Shown here: positions 21,654 through 32,800 of the stretch, piece by piece
How positions within the stretch are numbered: the stretch's first letter is position 1
Layout of the letters: the number at the start of each line of letters is the position of its first letter
From: Chytridium lagenaria
Taxonomy: Eukaryota; Chytridiomycota; Chytridiomycetes; Chytridiales; Chytridiaceae
Length of the DNA stretch: 64,000 nucleotides
Reading direction: 5' to 3'
Assembly (NCBI GenBank): GCA_025449115.1
Contig: JAHLKC010000099.1
Span: forward strand, 83,454-147,453
The notes under the pieces: generated by a model
What the model was told of the DNA's origin: nothing
The model's input: only the letters and a program-made list of their open reading frames with translations
Database searches by the model: none
Position numbers and translations under genes: made by a program

Positions 21654-22800
21654 GCGTGCTGTGATCCTTTTGTTTGAAGGACGCTGAGTTGTTTTTGAAA
21701 ATTTTCGATTTTTTAAATGTCAAATGTTAAAACCGAAACATGTAGATCAAGGAACTTGAATTGTGTGGCCAATACATTATATACAGTTATCAATTGTTTC
21801 GGTATTTCAATTTAAAGTAAAACATGAGACGTGCTAATGGTCCAACGACAGTTTGGACCATTCCTCTCACGCAATAATGTAGCCTATAAGGTTTTCGAGG
21901 TCTTCAGAACTTGACCGAAAGGAAAACGCGAGATATGTAATGTCCAACGTTTCGAATGACCCTCCTCTGCGTACGGCAAAAATTAGACGCTGTCTCAAAC
22001 TCATTAATGTAGCCTAGAGGGTTTCACGTTTTCGGTATATAGAGGCAAAGTGAAACATGAGGATGTTCTAACGTGGCTGGTGACCCACATCTGCGCACAC
22101 AGGAATCAAAGCAAAGGGGATGAAAACATATAACCACGCACGGAACTAGCATCCTGATGCTTCAGGCATTTTTATGTTGCTCATGAGCAAGGACGGCGCC
22201 TCTAGGGGAAAAAGAGCGCACCTGAGAGGCTTGAAGTGGGGAGATGCCGGCTGAGATATCAATTTGTCTTCATTATCCGTTAGAAGAAAATGAAGGTGCG
22301 GCGCCAAATCTTGTAAGCAGTACATGTTTTACCAACAACGGCACAAAAACGAAAACTCAAATAAAAAGTTATAAAAAAAAAAGACTCTTTGAATAATCTT
22401 TCTGGAAACGCATATCTTCACCGCTTGGATTTCGCGCCCTTATCACATTTAAATAGACACGTTCCAACCCAATCTATCTTGACAGTCCAGATTCAGAATC
22501 ATGGAAGCATTGTGACATTAAGATTATTGATATTTGGTCAGATTTTTTTGATTTCCAAAATGATAAGAAACGAAGAGGCGCATTTTATTTTTTTTGAGCT
22601 GGTTGAAATGAAAGTGCTCAAGACAAATGAGGTTATAGGCGGTTTCAGAACAGAAAGAGTAAGGAATCATAGATAAGAGGTCGAATAGATAGAGAAGGTA
22701 CAAAATTAGCTTGCTTTTGAAAATGATGGACAACGATATCGACTCCAAAGAGAAATCAAAAAATGAAGAAAAGGCAGTTAAAGATTGAATCTTTGAACAT
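21654..22800. other. Intergenic region with imperfect tandem repeats
   Basis: No gene supported. Between about 21800 and 22130 there are roughly three degenerate copies of a 100-130 bp unit. Each contains a version of AAAACATGAGA, then TAATGTCCAACG-like sequence and AATGTAGCCTA-GAGGGTTT. Frames at 22389-22805 on both strands are low-complexity and unsupported. Confidence 0.4.
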
Positions 22801-23309
22801 TTCAATAAGTGAAAACAGTTTCGTGGCGTCCTCAGAGTTAGTAATCACGAATTGTTTGTGAACACTGGCACTGGCAGTCTTTTGTCTCCTCTTACGCGGG
22901 GGCAGCTCATGTAGTTCGTCTGACTTTCGTGGAAGAATCTGATGAACTGAAATCTTGTGTTTAAGCTTTCGACCTTCCTGGATGCAATCCTACATGGGTG
23001 CAAAAGTGTAGATTAGCATACAGGTTAAAAACGAAGGGGCCATTAAATGAATAACTTGCCTAATTTAAAAATCTTCCAATCGTACACGTACACTGTCGAC
23101 ACAAACTTATTAGCGGCCGTCATGATAATAACATATTTGTTTCATTTATCGTCAATGCAGAGTAGTTGAGGCAACTGAGGATGGCACCATAACCAAGCCC
23201 TTGCAAAATGCATGTCTCTCAGTTGCCGGAGAAGTATCGTAGTCCTTTCTTCACCTACACGGACAGAATTGGCATGAATCATTGTAATGGGATCTGAATC
23301 TACGACGTT

Positions 23310-24255
23310 AAATTCTACTCACCTCGCAAATAATCATAGTATTCTCATATACTCCAACGATGTCCGGTTGGCCATTAGCTTCATCATTTCCTTTGTAATA
23401 ATGAACATGCTTTCCCGGTGGACTAGGAGTGAAATAGGCTGTTAGCAATGTCATTTTGCAAGTAATAGAAGGAAGAACGGCCAAAATTCGCGATGATATT
23501 AGAGACAATGAAATAGATGAGATGCCTACTATAATTCTAATTTTTCCTGCTTGAGAAGAAATCTAATGTGCGGGTACAGCTCTTTCTCTTCTCCTGGATT
23601 ATCGAGTCGATATCTCTCTGCAGCTTTAAGTTTTTCCCTGTGTCTCGAAAGGGTAATCGTTCCAATTCGAGTCTGGGTCGTTGCGTTCTCCAAAGCCGTA
23701 GGAGATTTACCTGGTCCTAAAGTTGAAGTCATTAATTGTGTCAAATATATGGAAATGTCCCCATTATGACATAGGAAAAATGAAAGGATAGCGGTGGGAG
23801 TGGCCGTGATGAAGTACAGGGAGGAAGAGAGGCAAACTTTTCTAAGCTTCGATACCTGATGTTCCTTGGAAGAATAACGTCTCCATATAAATTATGCGGA
23901 ATGTCCGCTTCCAAATCCTGATACAGAACCGGCACCACCTCAATCATATTTCTTAAGCCTGCTCGAAAGGGGTAAGAGTGTGGTGCGCAATGGAGTCGTA
24001 AGTCCTCGAATCCAAGAATAATTTTAAAATCTGTCGGAATGATGTAAGATTTCTCAACAGGTACAGCTGTCTACACAAACCTTTTGTGTCAAGAGGTCTC
24101 ATTAATCTCCTATTAATTGTCGTCAAGTGAAGTCCTTTTGTGGTATCATTATAATCCAAAGGCATGTTTGAGAGTGCCTTGCGCTGCTCCACAACCAGTG
24201 AAACAGCGATATGAGATACCCATCTTTTACGCGAAAGGAAGAGAGTGATGGTGGC
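23310..24255 (-). CDS. Unidentified minus-strand gene (several coding-looking exons)
   Basis: From a candidate ATG at 24255 the frame runs through NMPLDYNDTTKGLHLTTINR. After a 49-nt intron (24030-24078) it gives FKIILGFEDLRLHCAPHSYP and FRAGLRNMIEVVPVLYQDLE, then ADIPHNLYGDVILPRNIR. Further left are coding-like runs with LSRHREKLKAAERYRLDNPG plus EEKELYPHIRFLLKQEKLEL (23529-23710) and PPGKHVHYYKGNDEANGQPD (23340-23440). The composition and splice phase look genuine, but I recognise no family, and whether all exons belong to one gene is not certain. Upstream (24300-24830) other frames on the same strand end in a Cys-rich run (YHCQCRRC) and may be a separate small gene. It sits downstream of the ciliary gene DRC8 on the same strand. 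Confidence 0.45.
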
Positions 24256-24894
24256 CATTACACTACGATTTGGTCAGAGCAAAAGAAGCTATCTCCAGCT
24301 CTTTTAACATATTTCATGAAGGGACGGATCATCCCTTGAATCGTCATATCGCTTGGGATTTGGTGGCAATGGTGTATGAAGGAAACGAGTTGACATTTTT
24401 GGTTTTGTTTTTAATTTAAGAGAAATTTGTTCCGTTCTTGAAGGGGGCTTTTTCAATTGAGACCAGCTAAACACAACGGCGACACTGGCAGTGATATGAA
24501 GGCCGCCTATGATCGGCCTCCTCCTCAACCTATAATTTATACGATGTAGTAATACAACGTAGATACCATTGTCGATACATATGATAATTTCGTCTTTCGC
24601 AAATCTTTCTGGTAATTCTCGCAATATTGCAATAAAGGTGCTCCGCCGCTTTGCTTAAAGAGTAACTGCAATGCATCGAATCATTGATAAACAGCATACG
24701 ATGTCGTAGCAACGACCAATCATGGCAAGTCGAGTGTGTCATCACCGTTACGCTATTTATTGACAGTTTACCGAGCTTTGGGCTTCCCAAAGTTGCTTTT
24801 GTTATATGTAAACCATACAAGCCTCAATTTTTACTTGCCTTTCCTGTCGAATTGTTTGTTACTGGTGCACAATGGAGATGAAGTCTGCGATGCA

Positions 24895-25542
24895 TTAATG
24901 GGATGACGCAAAAGCAAAAACTAAACCCTCGTAGTAAACTTTGTTGTCTGTTGGATCAGTTGCAGCCTGACGATATCAGTCCGCTAGATTAAAAACAACG
25001 TACATTTAACATCTCCTCCAATTCTTCTTGAGTGAAAGGCTCCCGTCTGTCATCAAGAATCTCCTGAGCTCATCCGGAGTGAGATATCCTTTTCTCTCGA
25101 TGTCTAGTGTCTTTGTTTGTCAGAAATTGTTAGGTTGTCAGTGGATAAACCTGGAATGCTCGAAATATTCTTTCCTCGTCCGAAGGTCCGCATTCTTCAG
25201 ACTGACATACTGATAAAGCCACAGGAAGGAACCGGTCATAGCGGACATACCCAGTGGGCTCTTCTTCTTCCATCTAAAAAGTTATTTTCTACTTTAATCA
25301 GGGACGAACGTTTCGAATCCAGCCCCTCAGTTGCTCTTCAGTTGGCGCCAAACCAATTGAACGCAAAACCGTCCCAATTTCTCTTACTGTGATTGTTATT
25401 ATTGGAACAGAATTGTAACCGTACCATCGCAGGTGTCGTTGTTTGCCTGATCGAAAGTTTCAAATGCTTGTGTATGTTAACATCGCCTACGGGCTTCCTC
25501 ACCTGATCGAATTTTTCTTGTTGCTGCTTGCGTGTCGATCAT
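24895..25542 (-). CDS. DRC8: Dynein regulatory complex subunit 8 (EFCAB2-like EF-hand protein)
   Basis: DRC8/EFCAB2 is a calmodulin-like subunit of the nexin-dynein regulatory complex in motile axonemes. Exons give AFETFDQANNDTCDGTVT, then TVREIGTVLRSIGLAPTEEQ, EEEEPTGYVRYDRFLPVALS and LDIERKGYLTPDELRRFLMT. The run REIGT-RS-G--PTE--L followed by EEEEPTGY is a close match to the family. The last part (PFTQEELEEML) is in another frame: a single base appears to be missing at the G-run 25041-25044. The final exon gives AATDPTDNKVYYEGLVFAFA with stop at 24895-24897. ATG at 25542, with introns of about 36-45 nt. It lies 103 bp downstream of KIF9 on the same strand, and two other ciliary genes are nearby. 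Confidence 0.85.
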
Positions 25543-25645
25543 TTTGAAGTTAGAGAATTTACTTTCAGATCTCCGGTGACAACATTTGTGCATTGCGACA
25601 TAAATTAACGACTTTTTTATTGATAAATAAGAATTTCAAATATAC

Positions 25646-28616
25646 TTATTTGTCAAAGTCCATCATTATTGACTTCTGCCAGACCCCTTGATTAAGATAC
25701 TCTTTTAACGCTTTGATTGTTAATTCCAACGCAGTCCGCATCTTACCTTTAACTTTATGGTCCTTCTTTCTGTGTTCTTTCGCGCGTTGTAATATGGAAG
25801 CGAGTCAGGATCTTCTTGGGACATTCGTTCAATCTGCAGACGATCAAATTTTTCTCCTATGTCCATGACATCCTTCAGCTGTTAATGGTGAGAAAATAGA
25901 AGAAAAACGAACCTCGTTATTTCCACCCTTTTCAAGTTCTGCAATTGGTCCGCCGTGAATATTTTCATACCATTGTTCAAAATCGTAAATGAGCTTTTGG
26001 CGGCACTGATCAACGAGTTTTGTACAGTACGTGATATCATTTCTAGTGTGTTTCAGGATATCGTATTTCTCCTTATATTGCTTTTTCAATGATTTCATGG
26101 CTTCGAAAATTACATATTCCTGGTGGCTGTATATGTGGACAGCATTAGGATATAAGAAAAAACCTATTACTTCTTCAACCTAAATTTTCCTCAAAAGCTT
26201 TGTTCCTTAAGGAAGATAAGCCCTCCTTCTTTTTCTCGATGTCCGTCTTGATTAAGTTGATGTTAGCCACAAGCTCTTGCGCTAATCTTTTTCTTTCTTT
26301 CAATAAAGCTAGCATTATGAGTAATTTGATAACGTGAGTAACTAACTACCCTTGTTTTCAGTGAGGATACGGGAAATCTCTAAGCCTTTTTCGTTCTTGA
26401 AATTTTCAAACTCTTGAGCTCTGCTAACGTGCTGGTGAATGTCTTTCTTAGAAAGCCCTTTGACATTGGCTTGATACGATGGTAGGGGTGGTAGAGCTGA
26501 GGATTGGAAATGCTCAAAGAAGACAGGTTTTATCTAGAAGGATTAGTACTTAGAAGTTGAAAACAACTAAAATACTGATACCTCATGCTGGATCTCATCT
26601 GCGTCACTATCAGTAACATGCCTAGTGTCCATTAAGTACAAATTTGAAAGAATCCTTGGATTTTTTTTTCTTTTTTCGTTTCTATTCAATGAATATGACG
26701 TATTTTGAGAGCTCATTTTGACACAGCCTGGGGCCTTTAAATTTACTCTTAGAAATGAAATTGCGGTGAAAAAAACAAACCAAACCAACTCCGAAGCCGT
26801 ACAGCTCGATATCTCCAACCTTTTCATATTTATCTTGCTCGTTACCCTTGGTATTCTGTATTTCTGTAAGATAGTGATATCCTTACATCAGAAAACCTCA
26901 TTATCCAATATATCTGTACGGGTGATTCTTTCCGTCGTAGAAGAGACTCCATCATTTTTTTTGATAGCTGATGAATATTCGTCGCATTGAGACTCTAACG
27001 ACTTGTAGATTATACGGAATTGTTTAAAAAACTCGCGAAATCTGCCGCAGGCTGACAACCTTTTCTGGACTTTAATACTGAATAATTTCCTTCATTCTAT
27101 TTACCTCAGGCTCGTTTTCTTCATCCTCAATATATGTTTTGACCTGTTTGAGTAGCTCCATTCGTTGACTCTCGCTGTACGGTTCATATTGGACATGGCT
27201 GCGATTGCTAAGAGTATCGTGCATAGCAAGCTCCTGCTTCAAGTCCTTTATTTCTCTTTCATATTTCTTGATTAGCGCCATGGGATCAAACTGCACGTTG
27301 ACCTCGGGCGAATTTGAAACACACATCATCCGCGTTGCGAATCTCAAAGTAGATATAGTTTCCTCCATGTGTTCTTTTTCTCCTTTAAATAGTTAATATT
27401 TTCTCATTTTCATTACTTAACCCCATATGTTTGCTATCATAAGAGTATTGCAATTACCACCCAAAGAATCACGCAACACGTGAGTCATCTTAGATTGGCG
27501 ATATGGAATATGCTCCCTAAACATATTAGTGCTACTTAATGGGACGTTAATGACCTTTTTTGTCTGCTAAAGCAATGATCACTTGCTCCAGGAAAGTCAG
27601 GCTCTTATTGATGTCTTGCAAAAAATTATGCTTAGAATGTTTTTTTTCACTTTACACATCGCTTCCTTTAACGAAATGCCTTCAGTTTGAGTCTTTGATA
27701 GCCTCTCCGATCCGGCCAGATCCACAAGATTTAATTTTGAGATAATCACTTTTTCAGTAGATTCAACCCGAGACCGTGATTCAACATGAACAGTAAAAAT
27801 GCAGTGCGATCTAATTGAGTTAATTAGTCTGCTATTTCCGGCGGGTTTACCTTGTCGAAGATTTGTTCAATTGATGCTCTGAAATGGACCTGTTTGTTTC
27901 TCCTTCGAAGAGGAGATTAAGAGCTTCTTCTTCGCTATTGGCCACATGCAAGGCAACGCCCTTAATGACTGAAGAACCTATTGCAGTTAGCGTGATATAA
28001 AAAGCCTCGCACCATTTTTATCTTCCACAACTGAAAGTAAAGACTCCACTTGAGTTTCATTAAGCCCGGCGAGTAAATCAACTATCTGTTCGTTGTAGAT
28101 TTCGATATAGCTTATGCGGATAGTGTAGGCAATATGAGGTTTTTCACAGATCTCACGATAAATGTGAGAAATTGCTCGGGGAATCAAGCCTCGGTGCTTA
28201 TAATTCTCGGTTGCCCCAGTCCTACACATTGTGAGATCGTTTTATTTGCGGCAATGACATTGTGAAAGTTTTACCGGCCCCAGTTTGGCCATACGCCATG
28301 ATCGTTCCTTAGAAATTCTTTAATATATATTTACCTAACACAAACCATTGTAGCCCTCTAGCAAAGATCTCATAATGGGCCTCGCACATTCGTCATACAC
28401 TTTTTCTTGGGAGCAGTTATGCAAAATGTTGTCGTACTTGAATTCCCAGTGTTCCTGCTGATTATTGATGAAGCCACCGTCCGTATTTTTTGGTATATGT
28501 ATATGTATACCCTTATTATCTGAATCAAAGGTGATGATGTCGTTGGCGAACTCGGATGTCGGTCGAGTCCTAATGACAACTTTGACATGTTTACCAGGTC
28601 TGTCGAGGGGATTCAT
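25646..28616 (-). CDS. KIF9: Kinesin-9 motor protein (KIF9 type)
   Basis: Kinesin-9 motors work in motile flagella, near the central pair. The motor domain starts [20 protein letters not shown], and the P-loop [13 protein letters not shown] is flanked by two introns (28298-28335 and 28218-28253). It is followed by [20 protein letters not shown] and [31 protein letters not shown] sequence with INKSL follows near 27600-27760. The neck region reads [20 protein letters not shown]. The stretch [20 protein letters not shown] and [12 protein letters not shown] is typical of the KIF9/KIF6 class. The coiled-coil tail contains [20 protein letters not shown] with [20 protein letters not shown], a hallmark of KIF9 tails. 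Start ATG 28616, stop 25646-25648; about a dozen introns. Length is near 800 residues, as for KIF9. Confidence 0.93.
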
Positions 28617-28830
28617 CTTGACAAATTTTTGAAATTTTCACACCTCTCGATCACTCAGACTCTTGAACCATAATAAAGCAACTGCCTTGAAATGTTTAAT
28701 TGAATTAAATCCCGAAATATTTTGACGAGCCGATTTCGTTTCTTTCGTTTATCCCGAAGTAACTTTGTAAATATGCGATGCCGAGGATGTTCTTTGGTGT
28801 TTTTGTTTCGGACGAAATTTTGCACCAAAA
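28617..28830. promoter_or_regulatory. Divergent promoter region between KIF9 and the PWWP gene
   Basis: A 214-bp gap between the two ATGs; no conserved box recognised. It must drive both genes unless transcripts start inside the coding regions. Confidence 0.35.
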
Positions 28831-29806
28831 ATGGGTCAAGTGGAGAAAGAAGAAGCGATGTGTAGCAATGAAATGTCTGTAGGCACATTGGTATGGGGGA
28901 AGGTCAAAGGGTCGGCGTGGTGGCCAGGACGGGTTAGTTATACCACTGTTGGTGTTCTCACAAGGCCCAAGGTCGCAGAGCGTGAGAATTTGCCGGAAGA
29001 GGTTGCCTTAAGTAAATCAAGCAGATCAACAAAAACCATCCCGATCTACTTCTTTGGGACGCATAACTAGTAAGCATCCATCTTTTGCCTTCTCTAATTT
29101 GTGCAGTTGCTGGCTGGGTCGTGACCACTTGAAGTCTTTTCATGAAAACTTCGAGTTGTTCTCAACCAAAAATAAGACAAAGTCATTTATTCTTGCTTTA
29201 AAAGAGGCTCAGGGTGAAGAATTTGCTGAAATTCAGGGAGAACGGCCGTCAAAGCGCATTAAACTATCGACCCCTGAAGATATCTCTGCAAAAACTTCCA
29301 CAGACAGAGACGACGGTGAAAGTACCGCAAAACACGGGAAACTTGCGATTTCTTTGTGCAAATCTCAGGAAGTTTGTACTTTGACACATAAAAGCATTGA
29401 CTGGTTAGGAGTCGATCAACCCCGACGCTGAAGTACATGATGATGGAGAGAAGCTATTTAAGCTTCGCAAGAAACTTCAAAGGATATTTTGGCAAGGTCC
29501 ACTCACAGCGGTATTTTGGTTATGTTTATTAGTTTTTAATAACTTTCATTGAAGAGCAATCTGGAGAAGGCTAATAAGTGTCTGACTGAATTAGAGAATT
29601 TCTCGTCGATTTCTGTTGATCTGTTAATGGTGATTATAATTGGTGCTCTCGAAATAACCAGTTAGGCGACAAAGATCGGAAAAGTAGTGAAGAAGATATC
29701 TCAAATGAGTATGCCTCTTGATACCCACAACATTGGCGTACGAAGTCTTCAAATCATCGAGAGGTGGAGGGCAGTTCTTCCACTCGATGAGACTGAAGAA
29801 AAATAA
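28831..29806 (+). CDS. PWWP protein with a LEDGF-IBD/TFIIS-N-like helical domain
   Basis: The N-terminus SVGTLVWGKVKGSAWWPGRV is a PWWP domain, which binds methylated H3K36 nucleosomes; its aromatic cage Trp-Trp is present. It continues IPIYFFGTHNYCWLGRDHLK across a 37-nt intron. A basic, disordered linker (GERPSKRIKLSTPED) follows. The C-terminal part reads LFKLRKKLQRIFWQGPLTA and, after an intron, SNLEKANKCLTELENFSSIS, then VDLLMATKIGKVVKKISQ and RSLQIIERWRAVLP. This fits the TFIIS N-terminal/LEDGF integrase-binding fold, a HDGF/LEDGF-like layout. It probably couples chromatin marks to transcription (inference). Start is ATG 28831, with 28858 as the alternative. Stop 29804-29806, 37 bp before IFT140. 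Confidence 0.8.
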
Positions 29807-29843
29807 TGCAAATAAACTTGTCATTGTATTTTGGACAAATTCA

Positions 29844-32800
29844 ATGTTTGAACTGCAGACCATTGACGAAGAATGTGCGGAGTTAGCTGCTCATCCTACG
29901 TTGCCGTTTTTTTCATATCGGAAAGGGAATGGGGAAGTCATAGTTTACAGTAACGGGGATCATTCACCTACGAAGACTGTTTATCGAAAGGATTTTTGCA
30001 GCTCAAGGGTGGTTTGGCATCCTACGAAAGCATTTCTTGCTGTTGGATGGGAAACAGGTTTGCTATCTCATTGAATGTTGATATAATTCTAAGCTTTAAG
30101 GCCTTGTTACAATTCTCTCTGATGTTGAATCAAATTGGAGAGAGGGGATTTTGCATCAATACCGAATTACAACCGTTGAGTGGAATGCGTCTGGAAATCG
30201 ACTTGTAACAGCTGACGAAGTATGCGCGTTGGAGGCAAAGTTTTAACCATATAGGAAGGGGAAGTCGTAGTTTGGAAAGTAGATTCCAAAGGGAAGATGT
30301 CGTCACTGTGTCAATACAGATTAAAAGGAGCTATTTCTTGGTGTATTATAAAAAGGGTAGCTGAGCTTCCGGATCAAAGGTTTGATGATATGCGAATATA
30401 AGTTTAACATGTAGACAAAGTATTCATGGCTTTTCTTTTTACTTGGGATCGACTTCAGGCAAGGTGTACTTTGCAGATGATATGGGCCGCTGCAATGAGT
30501 CTGGTATACTTCCTGGATGTGTTAAAAGTTTTCGATGGCTTGAGAAGAGCCCAGCTATCGCTTTCATTACCGAAGATTTGGTGATGCTCAATTTCAGTAT
30601 GTGTTCCGATGGGAAGTTGACGTTGGAAAGCGAAGTAAAAAATACCCGTATCTCTGAACTAACATTGATAGTTAAAGATAAGCTTTGGTCAGGCAGATGC
30701 AAAGTCCCATTCCATTGCATGGATTGAAGACGGGTTATAGCTGTGGCTTCTGGAACGCCGTGCATTCAAATTGTCGATGTGAATAGAGAAGAAAACACAC
30801 TTTTAAAGCCTGAAGGTTTTTTACATCCTCGACCAGTTGCTAATTAGCTAGGGAATGATAAATTGATTTTTACTTCTGCATCGTATTGCGTTGACCGACA
30901 TATTTTAGCAGGTATAAGGTACCATCTTTATGAATCATAACCGATTGAAGGCGGAACGTCTTGCGGAAATTTCCTGCTGTGGAGAAAGCAATCTCCGACG
31001 GAAGGGTCTTCTCTCTCGGTTGATTGGAAGGTTTTCTAAAGAAGCGTTTGTTATCTTATCATATAATGACCATGTCTTTCAGCTTTGGATACGTCTTTCG
31101 ATAGAAAGCCAGATAGCAGCGATTCATTGGTGCAACTCTGGTAGGCAGAAAAAGGTTGCATGTTATTAAAAAAGTTGAAGGTACTTTTATGGCGTTGAAA
31201 TTGGAAAAATCTATCGCTGTTATAGCAGAGCAACAAACTCTATTTGCTTTTGATCGAACGATGTTAGTTTACCAGACTACCTTAAAATCAGTCAAAGTTC
31301 TTCGCGAAGGCATTGTACGTAATTACAGTTTTAAAATTTTCTTAGTCTTTGTCAGGGCGCTTTAGACATCGTCACAGAAGATCCTATTAGGGAAATATCC
31401 ATTTTTGGTAATTTGGTCGCGATGTCAGATTCGCGAGGCGTTAATCTTTTTGAGATTTCAGACGGTATGCCTACCTTAACCTTTTCTCTGATATGTTTTA
31501 TAGAGCTCAATTCCTACAAGCTCGTTTGCTCCATTATAGCTGAAGCGTCCTCTATATGCTTGTATCATCACAATATCGCTATTGCACAAAGCCTGAGAGT
31601 TGATCTGTATAATACAGCAGGAACTCTTAAATGCAGTATCCCAAGTCCTTCCGGGGCCTTTAAGTTTCTGCATCATTCAAATAGTTTACTTGCAACAGTT
31701 TAGCGATTTATGTGATCATTTTTAACATATTAGGGAACTCCGGAAGGCTTGATCCGAATTTATGATCTTTCAAGAAGGGAGCCTAAACTCATTATCTCAC
31801 ATACCACGAAGTATGAAAAATGTGATAATTCAATTTAATGTTTCAGGGGCCGCCTTTTTGCCTTCAGCTAAATTCACTTGCGTCATTTGCTTGTTATTTA
31901 ACAAAACACGAATGCAAAGGTATGCATCCCTTTAATCAGGCTGCTCACGAGAAAGATGCTTCGTACGAGTTGGGCGTTTATTGTCTCGAAAAGGACAAAG
32001 AGTTTACGTTTGTAATAGAGAATACTGGATTCAAGGTTTTTAGCTTTAGGTTTTTAGTTGACATGTTAGCCAAAGAGCCTCTTGTGGGACTTAAACGATC
32101 CTAAAATACTCCTGTGTGAAGGAAATATGTCTGAAGTAGGTATTAATTCTGGTCCAAAAACAAACCTTTCTAGATTTTTAGTTTTTTTGTCTGTGTTGAA
32201 AAAGGAATAATTCTTCATGACCGCTTTAAAATTCCCAAAGAAAATAAGCTTTTAGTCGGCGCTTTGATTCCAAGAGTGTTCTTCCTTGAGGTAAGTACTA
32301 ACGAATCTGTATTCAAATTTATACTTCGTTTTCTTTCCTTTATGTCTCATGCACAGTTCTGCTATATCTTATCAATTTCGTTAAGGCTAATATGTCGTAT
32401 GCTGCAGAGCGATGGAGAAAGTGCTTCTCTTTTTAAGTTTATCCCATCAGATTTTTCTGATTTAGACGAAAGTAACATTGGCTTAATGTCATCCATTGTC
32501 GATTTCTGTTTTTTAATTGACACGGGAAATTTTGATATTGCATTTAAGGTGAACTTTACTTGATCTGGATTTAAGTAAATACTGTAGTCACTGCAAAGAA
32601 TCGAGAATGAGAAAGTCTGGAAGAACCTCGCAAAAATATGCTTGAAAAAGGGTCGCCTCGACGTCGCACTGCTCTCGTTGGGCAACATCGGACACGCAAG
32701 TGCTGTTAGAGCTCTAAGGCGGCTCGAATGTGAGCAGCTCCCACAGGTCAAATGCGCGATCCTTGCTATATATCTTGGTAAGTTTGTTCCTCATTGTCAA

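Noticed and set aside
22389..22805. Overlapping open frames on both strands
   Set aside because: Low complexity, Leu/Phe/Ser-rich, no domain, and no splice links to neighbours.
25028..25392. Plus-strand frames of 60-90 codons
   Set aside because: They are the opposite strand of DRC8 exons, whose EF-hand homology is clear.
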